64,000 bases of DNA from Amycolatopsis echigonensis (GCF_014174495.1 NZ_JACJHR010000029.1:1-64000); one strand, 5' to 3'. Counted from the first letter of the stretch, positions 25,378 through 33,939 are shown. Program-made: numbers and translations. The notes: a model not told the origin generated them from the letters alone.

Positions 25378-25575
25378 TCACCGCGAAACGCGGCTCCCCG
25401 CCTCGGCCGGCTCGGCGCGCACCGGCCGAGATTCGGTCCGGGCGCCGCCGCCGGACAAGAGGTCCGCGAGCTTACCGATCGCCATCCCGAGCAGCGGAAG
25501 CCAGATCGGGCACAGCATCAGCACCAGCAGTGGTCCCATGATCTTGAAAATCTCGAGAAATCCGTGCACAGTCAC
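25378..25575 (-). CDS. Small single-pass membrane protein coupled to a sigma factor
   Basis: A 65-residue protein starts at a GTG that overlaps the stop codon of the sigma factor gene. Residues 6-40 are strongly hydrophobic (one long or two short membrane helices, with a CPIWLPLLG turn). The rest is a charged, probably cytosolic tail. It has none of the zinc-finger or helix bundle of known anti-sigma factors, but the coupling suggests it might control or tether the sigma factor. I do not recognise the family. Codon choice resembles the neighbours. Confidence 0.6.
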   Translation of the reverse strand: MTVHGFLEIFKIMGPLLVLMLCPIWLPLLGMAIGKLADLLSGGGARTESRPVRAEPAEAGSRVSR

Positions 25576-26114
25576 GCCTTTTCGGTCTCGGCCAGCAGCG
25601 TCGCGAGCGTGCGCACCGCACGGTGCTGCAGCGCCCGGATGCTGTTGGGGTTCTTGTTCATCGTTTCGGCGACCTCGGCGACGGACAGTCCGGCGAAAAA
25701 CCGCAGCCGCACGCACTCGCGCTGCGGTTCGCTGAGGTCGGCCAGGCACCGGCGCAGCGCCGCCGCTTCGATGCGAGCCAGCGCGAGCCGATCGGCACCG
25801 CCCCGGATGTCCGGTCCGTCGTGGTCTTTCCCGTCGAGGAGTTCCCGCCGGTAGCGGGCTGATTTGCGGTGGTCGCGCAGCAGGTTGTCGGCGATCGTGT
25901 ACAGCCACCCGGTGAACGAGCCGACGTCCGGGCGGAAGTCCGGCAGTTTCCGCCACGCGCGCAGGAACGCCTCGCTCGTCAGGTCCTCGGCGACCGTCGC
26001 GGTGGGCAGCCGCATCCGCAGGTAGCGGAAGACCGGCGCCGCGTGTTCCTGGTAGAGGACGGCGAACGCGGCCTGGTCGCCGGACCGCGCCCGCCCCAGC
26101 AGCTCCGTCTCCAC
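25572..26114 (-). CDS. ECF-type sigma-70 family RNA polymerase sigma factor
   Basis: The 180-residue protein has region 2 (about 10-80, with the AEDLTSEAFLRAWRKLPDFRP stretch) and region 4 (about 118-170, LSEPQRECVRLRFFAGLSVAEVAETM helix-turn-helix), as in extracytoplasmic-function sigma factors. It lies 6 bases after the ferredoxin stop and therefore appears to be transcribed with the AlkB-rubredoxin and ferredoxin genes, which is unusual. No classical anti-sigma gene is beside it; only the 65-residue membrane protein is coupled to it. The GTG start has a weak GAGG site. Confidence 0.88.
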   Translation of the reverse strand: METELLGRARSGDQAAFAVLYQEHAAPVFRYLRMRLPTATVAEDLTSEAFLRAWRKLPDFRPDVGSFTGWLYTIADNLLRDHRKSARYRRELLDGKDHDGPDIRGGADRLALARIEAAALRRCLADLSEPQRECVRLRFFAGLSVAEVAETMNKNPNSIRALQHRAVRTLATLLAETEKA

Positions 26115-26120
26115 CGGGCC

Positions 26121-26312
26121 TCAATCCCGCAACCGCAGCGCGGCGACCGGGCACGCGCGCACCGCAGCGTCGACGAACTCCCGCTCTGCCTCCGGCGGGG
26201 TCTCGTCGAGGACCTGCACCACGCCGTCGTCCCCGACCTCGAAGAACTGGTCGGCCATCGCCTCGCACATACCGAGGCCTTCACAGGTGCCGTGGTCCGC
26301 GACGATCTTCAT
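26121..26312 (-). CDS. Ferredoxin ([3Fe-4S]-type, P450/AlkB partner)
   Basis: The 63-residue protein has Cys10, Cys16 and Cys54-Pro55, the pattern C-x5-C-xn-CP of small [3Fe-4S] ferredoxins of actinomycetes, which often supply electrons to P450s. Its ATG overlaps the stop of the AlkB-rubredoxin gene. The monooxygenase already carries a rubredoxin domain, so this ferredoxin may link the rubredoxin to a reductase or serve another enzyme. No ferredoxin reductase gene is seen in the window. Confidence 0.85.
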   Translation of the reverse strand: MKIVADHGTCEGLGMCEAMADQFFEVGDDGVVQVLDETPPEAEREFVDAAVRACPVAALRLRD

Positions 26313-27715
26313 GCCGCCTCCCGAACCACCGGCACGAAATCGACCTTGTCGCGCACGCCGCAATCGGGGCAGGTCCAGTCGTCCGGGATCTCCGACCAGG
26401 GCGTCCCGGCGGCGAAGCCCTCCAGCTCGTTGCCCTCCGCGACGCGGTAGACATAGCCGCAGCCGGGGCACCGCGCGGCGTCCACGTCGTCGGCCAGCTT
26501 CGGTCGGTTGTCCAAGGCGGGTTTCTCCGCGGCAGGAGCGATGACCGGGTACTTCTTCAGCAGCGAAGGCAGTTTGCCCGGCTGCACGTTCGCCTGGCGG
26601 ATATCGCCGTCGAAATGCCGGTAGACCCGCGGATCCATCACCTTCCGGAACCACGCCGGGACCAGCGCGACAACCATCATCCCGGTGTAGCCGGTCGGCA
26701 GAACCGGACTTTCCTTGAAGTCGCGCAGAGTCTGGAACCGGCGCGTCGGGTTGGCGTGGTGATCGCTGTGCCGCTGCAGGTGGTACAGCAACACATTCGT
26801 CGCGACATTGTTGGAGTTCCAGGAATGCGCCGGAGTGACGCGCTCGTACCGGGTCTTCGCGCCGTTAGAGACCTGCTTGCGCAGCATCCCGTAGTGCTCC
26901 AGGTAGTTCACGATCTCCAGCAGCGAGAAGCCGAAAACGGCCTGTACTACCAGATACGGCAGGATCCCGATACCCAGCCAGGCGATCAGCCCGCCCCACA
27001 GCACCACGCTCATCAGCCACGCGTTGAGCACGTCGTTGCCGAGGTGGAACGGGTGGCTTCCCTTGCGGGCATAGCGTTTCCGCTCGACGCCCCAGGCGCT
27101 GCGCAACGAACCGAGGACCGTCCGCGGCCAGAACCGGTAGAAACTCTCGCCCAGGCGGCTTGACGCCGGGTCCTCCGGAGTGGCAACCCGGACGTGATGC
27201 CCGCGGTTGTGTTCGATGTAGAAATGCCCGTAAAAACACTGCGCCAGCGCGATTTTCGCGGCCCAGCGCTCGGTGCTTTCCCGTTTGTGGCCGAGTTCGT
27301 GCGCGGTGTTGATCGCGATGCCGGCGACCGTGCCCAGCGTGATCGCGAGGCCGATTTTTCCGCCGACGGAAAGATCGCCGCGCGCGAGCATCCACGCTCC
27401 GGCCACGAAACCGGCGTATTGCAACGGGAGGAACAGATAGGTGATCCAGCGGTAGTAGCGGTCCTCCTCCAGCGCCTCCATCACCTCGTCCGGCGGATTG
27501 GTGTGGTCGTATCCGGCGACGAGGTCGATGAGCGGCACGAGGACCAGCACGACGAGCGGTCCGAGCCACAGCGCGGCGTCGGATCCGGTCGCGGCGTGCA
27601 ACCCGATCGCGCCGAACGGCAGCAGCGGCACGACGAGCCCGAGCAGCCACAGCTGCCGCTTCCGGTCGTGCCAGGCAGTCTCGCCGTTCGGCCCGGCGAG
27701 GCGGTATTCCTTCAT
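26309..27715 (-). CDS. alkB: Alkane 1-monooxygenase fused to rubredoxin
   Basis: Residues 1-390 are the membrane di-iron hydroxylase AlkB, with several transmembrane helices and the histidine motifs HELGH (139-143), EHNRGHH (168-174), LQRHSDHH (313-320) and NYLEHYG (270-276). Residues about 412-460 form a rubredoxin with CPGCG (Cys416, Cys419) and CPDCG (Cys449, Cys452). Such AlkB-rubredoxin fusions are known in Dietzia, Nocardioides and relatives, where the domain feeds electrons directly. The enzyme hydroxylates the end carbon of medium or long n-alkanes. The ATG overlaps no other gene and lies 127 bases from the divergent regulator. The downstream ferredoxin, sigma factor and small membrane protein follow with overlaps or a 6-base gap. 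Confidence 0.95.
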   Translation of the reverse strand: MKEYRLAGPNGETAWHDRKRQLWLLGLVVPLLPFGAIGLHAATGSDAALWLGPLVVLVLVPLIDLVAGYDHTNPPDEVMEALEEDRYYRWITYLFLPLQYAGFVAGAWMLARGDLSVGGKIGLAITLGTVAGIAINTAHELGHKRESTERWAAKIALAQCFYGHFYIEHNRGHHVRVATPEDPASSRLGESFYRFWPRTVLGSLRSAWGVERKRYARKGSHPFHLGNDVLNAWLMSVVLWGGLIAWLGIGILPYLVVQAVFGFSLLEIVNYLEHYGMLRKQVSNGAKTRYERVTPAHSWNSNNVATNVLLYHLQRHSDHHANPTRRFQTLRDFKESPVLPTGYTGMMVVALVPAWFRKVMDPRVYRHFDGDIRQANVQPGKLPSLLKKYPVIAPAAEKPALDNRPKLADDVDAARCPGCGYVYRVAEGNELEGFAAGTPWSEIPDDWTCPDCGVRDKVDFVPVVREAA

Positions 27716-27842
27716 GGCGGCCTCCACGCGGTCTGTCGTTTTCCTCAAGGTAGGAATCCGCCTGTGGCCGGTCACTGTGCGCGAAACCGAAACGACCGGC
27801 TGCGTTGGGTCTCGGGCACGAACCGGGCGTACGGTGCTGCCT

Positions 27843-29084
27843 GTGACGTCGACGGCTGCCGCCACACTGGCCAAGGTCGCGGACTCGGTCCTGGCCGAGC
27901 TCGCGCTGCTCCGCGCGCGGATCGTCGAGGAGGTCTCCGCCGAGCTGCCCTCGCTCGCGCCCGACGCGCAGGCCGCTGAGCTGCTGGACAACACGGTCCG
28001 GGAGAACCTGGTCGCCGCGCTGGGCGTGCTGGGCGGCTCGACGGAGCCGGTCGACGTCGGGGCGCCGCCGGTCGCGCTGGAGTTCGCGCGGCGGCTGGCC
28101 CAGCGCCGGGTGCCGATCACCGCGATGCTGCGCGCGTACCGCCTCGGCCAGGCAGCCTTCCAGCAGGAGATGATCGCCCGGATCGCCGCCGAGCCGGTGG
28201 AGGCCGCGGACGTCGCGGTCGCCGCCACCGAGTTGTCGCAGGTCGCCTTCACCTACATCGACAAGATCTCCGAAGAGGTCGTCGAGGCCTACCAGCTGGA
28301 ACGTGACACCTGGCTGCGCCACCGCAACGCCGCCCGGCTCGCGAAGGTGCAGGCCGCGCTGTCCGGGAAGCCCGTCGACCCCGCCGACGTCGAGAAAACC
28401 CTCGGCTACGCGCTGTCGGAGCGGCACGTCGGCGCGGTGCTGTGGTGCGGCCCTGAACTGGACGAAAGCGCCCGCCTGACCACCCTCGAACGGCATGCGG
28501 CCCTGCTCGCGAATGCGCTCGGCGCCATTCCGCTGGTCGTGGCCCCGGACGCCTCGACCGTGTGGGCCTGGTTCCCGACCGCGACGCTCGACCTCGACGC
28601 GGTGTCCGCCGCGCTCGCCGGCTCACCCGAGCCGGTGCGCGTCGCGTTGGGCGACCCGGCGAGCGGCCTGGCCGGGTTCCGCACCACCCACCAGCAGGCC
28701 CGCCAAGCCGAAGCCGTGGCGCAGATGACCGAGCGGACGCGACCGAGACCAGTCACCGCGGCGGCGCAGCTCGGACCGTTGGCGCTGGTCGCGGCAGATC
28801 CCTCGGCGGTCGCGGGCTGGGTCCAGTCGGTGCTCGGCGCGCTGGCCGACGACGACGAGGGACACCAGCGGATGCGCGAGACGGTGTGGGCGTACCTGTC
28901 CAGCGGGAGCAGCCTGATGGTCGCCGCGCAAGAGCTGCACCTGCACAAGAACACCATCCAGTACCGGCTCCGCAAGGCCGAGCAGGAACGCGGCCGCCCA
29001 CTGTCCGAGGGACGCATCGACGTCGAGGTCGCGCTGCTGGCCTGCCGGTTGCTGGGCCCGGCGGTGCTCCGGCCGGTGGACTGA
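27843..29084 (+). CDS. PucR/CdaR-like regulator with C-terminal helix-turn-helix
   Basis: The 413-residue protein has a long helical N-terminal part and the C-terminal PucR-type helix-turn-helix (about 365-400: VAAQELHLHKNTIQYRLRKAE core), as in CdaR-type activators. It is divergent from the alkB operon with 127 bases between the starts, so it likely controls it. The GTG start has no ribosome-binding site; TACGGT lies 7 bases upstream, which fits a leaderless message. Known alkane regulators in actinomycetes are mostly TetR, LuxR-like or AraC-like, so this would be a less familiar type if the control is confirmed. Confidence 0.85.
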   Translation: MTSTAAATLAKVADSVLAELALLRARIVEEVSAELPSLAPDAQAAELLDNTVRENLVAALGVLGGSTEPVDVGAPPVALEFARRLAQRRVPITAMLRAYRLGQAAFQQEMIARIAAEPVEAADVAVAATELSQVAFTYIDKISEEVVEAYQLERDTWLRHRNAARLAKVQAALSGKPVDPADVEKTLGYALSERHVGAVLWCGPELDESARLTTLERHAALLANALGAIPLVVAPDASTVWAWFPTATLDLDAVSAALAGSPEPVRVALGDPASGLAGFRTTHQQARQAEAVAQMTERTRPRPVTAAAQLGPLALVAADPSAVAGWVQSVLGALADDDEGHQRMRETVWAYLSSGSSLMVAAQELHLHKNTIQYRLRKAEQERGRPLSEGRIDVEVALLACRLLGPAVLRPVD

Positions 29085-29204
29085 GGGTTTTGTGCCGCGG
29101 GACCAGTCGCGTCCCGCGGTCCCGTTCCGCAGACCGATGCACGGGTCCGGCCTGGGCGAGAAGACTTCGGGGTCGCCACCGCGCTGACGCCTGTGAGGAC
29201 AACG

Positions 29205-30899
29205 ATGAACGAAACCCGTGAAGAGACCGACGTCCTCGTGATCGGCTCCGGTTTCGGCGGTTCCGTGAGCGCTTTGCGGCTGTCCGAAAAGGACTATCGC
29301 GTCACCGTGCTGGAAGCCGGTCCGCGCCGGACCGAAGAGACACTGCCGAAAACCTCTTGGGACGTCCGGAATTTCCTCTGGGCACCGCGGCTCGGCTGCT
29401 ACGGAATCCAGCGCATCCACCTGCTCCGCGACGTCGTCATCCTGGGCGGCGCAGGCGTGGGCGGCGGTTCCCTCAACTACGCCAACACCCTGTACGAACC
29501 GCCCGCGCCGTTCTTCGAAGACCCACAGTGGGCACACGTAACCGACTGGCAAGCCGAACTGAAACCGCACTACGACCAGGCCCGCCGGATGCTCGGCGTC
29601 ACCCAAAACCCCACCGTCACCGCCGCCGACCAGGTGCTCCGCGAAGTCGCCGACGACCTGGGCGTTGGCTCATCCTTCCAGCTCACGCCAGTCGGCGTCT
29701 TCTTCGGCGACAAGGACACTCCCGCCGGAACCGTCGTCCCAGACCCGTTCTTCGGCGGTGCCGGACCAGCACGCCGAACCTGCACCGAATGCGGGTCCTG
29801 CATGACCGGTTGCCGGGTCGGCGCCAAGAACACACTGGACCGCAATTACCTTTACCTGGCCGAAAAACGCGGTGCGAACGTCATCCCGATGACCACAGTG
29901 CTCGACGTACGCCCAGCGGACGGCGGTTACCTCGTCACCGCAGTGCGCACCGGAAAGTCACCGCGCCGCCGCAAAAACGTGCGCACCTTCTTCGCCCGCG
30001 ACGTCATCTTCAGCGCTGGCACCTACAACACGCAGAAACTGCTCCACCGAGCTCGAGAAACCGGCGCGCTGCCCCGAATTTCCGCCAGCCTCGGCCGCCT
30101 GACCCGGACGAACTCGGAATCCATCCTCGGCGCGAAATCGAAACGCAAGGACGTCGACTTCACCCGCGGCGTCGCGATCACCTCGTCGATCCACCCGGAC
30201 GAGCACACGCACATCGAACCGTGCCGCTACGGCAAGGGCAGCAACGCGATGTCGCTGCTGCAAACGGCACTCACCGACGGCGGCAAGCCGGTTCCGCGCT
30301 GGCTGACCTGGCTGACCGTGTTCGCCCGGAATCCGCGCAACCTCACCTGGTTCTCGCCGCGCCGCTGGTCCGAACGCACCATCATCCTGCTGGTTATGCA
30401 AACCCTTGACAATTCCATCACCGTCACCGGCAAACGCACCCGCACCGGACGGCACAAACTGACCTCCGCCCCCGGCCACGGCGAACCGAACCCCACCTGG
30501 ATCCCCGCCGGAAACGACGCCGCCCGCCGCGTCGCGGAGAAGATCGACGGCATCGCCGGCGGCACCACCGGAGAGATCCTGAACATCCCGATGACCGCCC
30601 ATTTCATCGGCGGCTGCGCCATTTCCGACGACCCAGCAGACGGTGTCCTAGACCCCTACCACCGAGTCCACGGCCACCCCGGCCTCCACGTCGTCGACGG
30701 TTCAGCGATCTCCGCGAACCTGGGCGTCAACCCGTCCCTGACAATCACCGCCCAAGCCGAACGCGCGATGTCCCCGTGGCCCAACCACGGCGACGCCGAC
30801 CCCCGGCCACCGCTCGGCGCGCCGTACAAACGCCTCGACCCGGTGCCCCCACGCCACGCTGCGGTCCCGGCTGGTGCTCCCGGCGCTCTGATTTCCTAA
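29205..30899 (+). CDS. GMC-type FAD oxidoreductase (cholesterol oxidase-like)
   Basis: The 564-residue flavoprotein has an N-terminal FAD motif, VLVIGSGFGGSVSAL (from about residue 11), then the ECGSCMTGC cysteine cluster near residue 200. The C-terminal GSAISANLGVNPSLTITAQAE completes the GMC cofactor site. This layout matches the ChoD/cholesterol-oxidase-like branch, which oxidises sterols or long-chain alcohols. The ATG with TGAGGA 7 bases upstream is preferred over a GTG four codons earlier. It follows the regulator of the alkB operon, so oxidation of an alcohol made by AlkB is a reasonable role, but sterol oxidation cannot be excluded. Confidence 0.85.
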   Translation: MNETREETDVLVIGSGFGGSVSALRLSEKDYRVTVLEAGPRRTEETLPKTSWDVRNFLWAPRLGCYGIQRIHLLRDVVILGGAGVGGGSLNYANTLYEPPAPFFEDPQWAHVTDWQAELKPHYDQARRMLGVTQNPTVTAADQVLREVADDLGVGSSFQLTPVGVFFGDKDTPAGTVVPDPFFGGAGPARRTCTECGSCMTGCRVGAKNTLDRNYLYLAEKRGANVIPMTTVLDVRPADGGYLVTAVRTGKSPRRRKNVRTFFARDVIFSAGTYNTQKLLHRARETGALPRISASLGRLTRTNSESILGAKSKRKDVDFTRGVAITSSIHPDEHTHIEPCRYGKGSNAMSLLQTALTDGGKPVPRWLTWLTVFARNPRNLTWFSPRRWSERTIILLVMQTLDNSITVTGKRTRTGRHKLTSAPGHGEPNPTWIPAGNDAARRVAEKIDGIAGGTTGEILNIPMTAHFIGGCAISDDPADGVLDPYHRVHGHPGLHVVDGSAISANLGVNPSLTITAQAERAMSPWPNHGDADPRPPLGAPYKRLDPVPPRHAAVPAGAPGALIS

Positions 30900-30915
30900 G
30901 CGCACGACGGGCAGT

Positions 30916-30973
30916 ACGACGCGAGAGATAGCGCGAGCCCCAGAAATTCACCGCCGTATATCGCTCGCGTCGT
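30916..30973. terminator. Inverted repeat between convergent genes
   Basis: A 15-bp stem with one mismatch pairs 30916-30930 with 30959-30973 around a 28-nt loop. It starts just after the GMC oxidase stop and runs into the end of the convergent membrane-protein gene. It probably acts as a terminator for both. Confidence 0.5.
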
Positions 30974-31478
30974 CCGTCACAGACCCATTGGTCAAACCGG
31001 ACGGCCGGGAGCCGTTGCTGAATTCTGGGGCCGCAGAGCCGTCGCCGGACGTCATCGCCGGAGCGGGAGCCTTGATCTCAGATGCTCGCTCGTAGCTCTT
31101 GCCGACGAAGTAGAACGCGCCGACGGTGGCGGTCAGCGTCGTGAGGCTGGTCAACATGCTGCTCCCGAGCGCTGAGTGGTCAAACGCGTCCTGGACGCTG
31201 GTATTGAACATGCAGGCCAGCAAAATGATGTAGGTCAGCACGACGGCCGCGGCGATCGCGTCGCGCAGCTCCCGGTAGAACCAGTAGAAGCCCAAGAAGT
31301 TGATCACCGCGACGATCGCCAACGCGCCGCCCAGGCCGCCGAGATGCAGGCTAAAGGCATGGCCGCCGATGTGGTAGGTCGCCGTCGACAACAGACCGAG
31401 GGCAATCAGCAGGGAGTCAGACACCCCGATGAACCACAACGTCCGCTGGGTTGCCCGCTCAGTGTTCCGGGTCGCCAT
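30948..31478 (-). CDS. Membrane protein of unknown function
   Basis: A 176-residue protein has about four hydrophobic helices (roughly 16-34, 44-66, 73-92 and 105-125), followed by a hydrophilic tail rich in Ser, Gly and Asp. It resembles small actinomycete membrane proteins of unknown role, and I cannot name the family. The ATG is set by GGAGGT a few bases upstream. It lies alone between the GMC oxidase and a second hypothetical gene. Confidence 0.75.
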   Translation of the reverse strand: MATRNTERATQRTLWFIGVSDSLLIALGLLSTATYHIGGHAFSLHLGGLGGALAIVAVINFLGFYWFYRELRDAIAAAVVLTYIILLACMFNTSVQDAFDHSALGSSMLTSLTTLTATVGAFYFVGKSYERASEIKAPAPAMTSGDGSAAPEFSNGSRPSGLTNGSVTDDASDIRR

Positions 31479-31726
31479 GGGGACCTCCGCTGCTTTTCGC
31501 CCTCTGCCGAGAAGTCGCGGCCTATTGGTGCGACGTTACGGCTGCGCCGACGCCTGCCGTGGCCATGCTTTCTGCTGGCAATGATGTGAAACGTCGACTG
31601 AATTTCGCGGAGGGGCGTGAAATTCGAACGACACGGCCATTTCCAGACGGGCAATGGGATCTCGACACGGTCGGTGATCCCAGGCATCGTGGCAGTGCCG
31701 TCCACGGTGCCGCAAGGAGGACCGCG

Positions 31727-32119
31727 CTAGTCCATAAACGCGTCACGTATCGTCGTCCGGACCTCTTCACACCGTATTTCTGTTCCCCGCAGCATATCGA
31801 CCAACGGCCGGATTCCGTGCCTAGTCGGCGTGACAAACCGGCATCGGCCACCGTGCTCCGGTATGAATACGATGCTCCGTTGCGCGATTTTGACCTGCCG
31901 TATTTCATCCCACCGTCTGCTCCAGAGGTATTCGCTCTTCGACTGACGACCACCGGAAAAGAACCGAGGAACGGCTGCGAGCCAGCGCGGGCTCAGGCCG
32001 ATTCCGACCCCCGCCCCATCTGCCTCAAGAACGGCGAGCGGGTAGGTGGCGGTGACACCTCCTGACTCCGCGGGCAGACTAGCCCCGCCGCGAGCTCGAT
32101 AAGCGACATCGTCGTCCAT
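31727..32119 (-). CDS. Hypothetical protein
   Basis: A 130-residue soluble protein has an N-terminal flexible part and a strand-rich core (about 27-110: the SEYLWSRRWDEIRQVKIAQRSIVFI stretch). This alternation of strands recalls a PH-like or GRAM-like fold, but that is a guess. The ATG has a plausible AGGTGA site, with an alternative GTG three codons earlier. No neighbour gives a function. Confidence 0.55.
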   Translation of the reverse strand: MDDDVAYRARGGASLPAESGGVTATYPLAVLEADGAGVGIGLSPRWLAAVPRFFSGGRQSKSEYLWSRRWDEIRQVKIAQRSIVFIPEHGGRCRFVTPTRHGIRPLVDMLRGTEIRCEEVRTTIRDAFMD

Positions 32120-32368
32120 GCTGGTCACCTGAACCTATGGGCAGGAGCCGCCCGCGCGAGCCTCTCCCGGGGAGGGTAGATCCGGTCCGGCCCCGACGCC
32201 TAGCTTGTCTGTGCGGTTTCCAAGCCAGCCCGGCAGACAGGCGACGTTCAACCAAGCACACGGTCCGGATGGGATCGGTGTAACTCAAGCGCCTCAACCA
32301 GCGCAAACAAGATAATGAAAACGAGCAGGCTGTCATGAGCGGAGCGCCTCCCGCTCCCCGCCTTGGAG

Positions 32369-32442
32369 TGCCCCCGACGGGGTTCGAACCCGCACTGCGT
32401 CGATTTTAAGTCGACTGCCTCTGCCAATTGGGCTACGGGGGC
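32369..32442 (-). tRNA. tRNA with anticodon UAA (Leu codon UUA) but a short, class I variable loop
   Basis: The minus strand folds into a full cloverleaf: 7-bp acceptor stem (GCCCCCG/CGGGGGC), a short D arm, a 5-bp anticodon stem (GTCGA/TCGAC) around CTTAAAA, a 5-nt variable loop (GCAGT) and a GCGGG/CCCGT T arm with TTCGAAC. CCA is not encoded. Loop position 34-36 reads TAA, which decodes the leucine codon UUA. Leucine tRNAs normally have a long variable arm, which this one lacks, so the amino acid identity is uncertain. The gene lies just downstream of the NADH dehydrogenase gene on the same strand. Confidence 0.85.
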
Positions 32443-32474
32443 CCACCCACCCTAGCGAACCCGCCCCAGCACAC

Positions 32475-32512
32475 GACAAAGCCGGGCCACCCCACGACGG
32501 CCCGGCTTCGTC
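32475..32512 (-). terminator. Terminator of the NADH dehydrogenase gene
   Basis: A 10-bp GC stem (AAGCCGGGCC at 32479-32488 against GGCCCGGCTT at 32499-32508), extended by a further GAC/GTC, lies 15 bases past the stop codon of the NADH dehydrogenase gene. On the minus strand the stem is followed by TTTGTC. It separates that gene from the tRNA. Confidence 0.75.
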
Positions 32513-32526
32513 AAGCGCAGGAGAAC

Positions 32527-33855
32527 TCAGCCCTTGCTAGCGCGGTTGAACTCTTCCTTCGGGTTGTTGATCTGGCCCAGCGAGATGACCTCACGCCGGA
32601 ACAGCCCGCCGAGCATCCAGTCGAACAGGATGCGGATCTTGCGGTTCCACGTCGGCATCGCCTTGAGGTGGTACGCGCGGTGGAAGAGCCACGCCGGGAA
32701 GCCCTTGATCTTCAGGTTCAGCGCGTCCGCCACGCCCTTGTGCAGGCCGAGGCTCGCGACCGCGCCCAGGTTCTTGTGGTAGTAGTCCTTCGGCTGTCCG
32801 CCGCGGATCACCTTGATGATGTTCTTCGCCAGCAGGCGGGCCTGGCGGACCGCGTGCTGGGCGTTCGGCGGGCAGGTCGCCGTCGGGTCCTGTTCGGTGC
32901 GCGAGAGGTCCGGGATGGCCGCGTTGTCGCCCGCGGTCCAGACGTCCGGGTGGCCGACTACCTGCATCGCGGCGGTGGCCTCGACGCGGCCGCGCTTGTC
33001 GAGCGGCAGGTCCGAGCTGGCGAGGACCGGGTTGGCCTTCACGCCGGCGGTCCAGATGATCGTGTCGGTGTCGAACTCGGTGCCGTCCGAGAGCACCACG
33101 TGGCCGTTCTCGAACGACTTCGCCGCGGTCGACAGGTAGACCTCGATGCCGCGCTTCTCCAGCTGCTGCACCGTGTACACGCCCAGCGTCTCGCGCACCT
33201 CGGGCAGGATCCGCCCGGCCGCCTCAACCATCACCCAGCGGATGTCCGCCGGCTTGATGTTCGGGTAGTAGTTCTCGACCGCGAAGCGGGTCATGTCCTC
33301 GAGCTCGGCCAGCGCCTCGATGCCCGCGAACCCGCCACCGACCACGGTGAACGTGAGCAGGCGCTTGCGCAGCTCGGGGTCGAGCGTGCTGGCCGCCTCG
33401 TCCAGCTTGGTCATGATGTGGTTGCGCAGGTAGATCGCTTCGCCGATGGTCTTGAAGGCGATGCCCTCCTCGGCGAGGCCGGGGATCGGCAGGATCCGCG
33501 CGACGGCACCGAGCGCGACCACGAGCACGTCGTAGTTCAGCGTCTCGATGTGGCCGTCGGCGGCCTCGACCGTGACGGACTTGCGCTCGTTCTCGATCTT
33601 CGTGACCCGCGCGGTCAGCACGTGGCAGCGCTTCAGCACGCGGCGCAGCGGCACGACCACGTGCCGCGGCTCGATCGCGCCGGCCGCCGCCTCGGGCAGG
33701 AACGGGGCATAGGTCATGTGCGGCTGCGGGTCAACGACGGTCACGGAGGCCTCGTTGGCGCGCAGCATCTTCTGAAGCCCGTACGCGGTGTACAGGCCGA
33801 CGTATCCACCACCGAGGACGAGGATCCGAGTCGGTTCCGACTTCGCAGCAGCCAT
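32527..33855 (-). CDS. ndh: Type II NADH dehydrogenase (NAD(P)/FAD oxidoreductase)
   Basis: The 442-residue flavoprotein has two dinucleotide motifs, GGGYVGLYTA (about 14-23) for FAD and GGGFAGIEALAEL (about 170-182) for NADH. The C-terminal DVWTAGDNAA site completes the FAD pocket. The C-terminus carries an amphipathic stretch that anchors such enzymes to the membrane. It passes electrons from NADH to menaquinone without pumping protons. The ATG is preceded by AGGT and a TATAGG hexamer, so initiation may be close to leaderless. An earlier in-frame codon would lie inside the UDG gene region and is less likely. Confidence 0.9.
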   Translation of the reverse strand: MAAAKSEPTRILVLGGGYVGLYTAYGLQKMLRANEASVTVVDPQPHMTYAPFLPEAAAGAIEPRHVVVPLRRVLKRCHVLTARVTKIENERKSVTVEAADGHIETLNYDVLVVALGAVARILPIPGLAEEGIAFKTIGEAIYLRNHIMTKLDEAASTLDPELRKRLLTFTVVGGGFAGIEALAELEDMTRFAVENYYPNIKPADIRWVMVEAAGRILPEVRETLGVYTVQQLEKRGIEVYLSTAAKSFENGHVVLSDGTEFDTDTIIWTAGVKANPVLASSDLPLDKRGRVEATAAMQVVGHPDVWTAGDNAAIPDLSRTEQDPTATCPPNAQHAVRQARLLAKNIIKVIRGGQPKDYYHKNLGAVASLGLHKGVADALNLKIKGFPAWLFHRAYHLKAMPTWNRKIRILFDWMLGGLFRREVISLGQINNPKEEFNRASKG

Positions 33856-33939
33856 GTACCTATAGTCGCACTTCGCGAGCGGCTCCGCTCGGGTACCCCA
33901 CCCCGCTGTGACCAGCATCGCCACGCAGGTTGTCACGAT

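Noticed and set aside
30948..32442. A genomic island inserted at the tRNA
   Set aside because: The two hypothetical genes beside the tRNA could suggest it, but there is no integrase, no direct repeat of the tRNA end and no clear change in composition.
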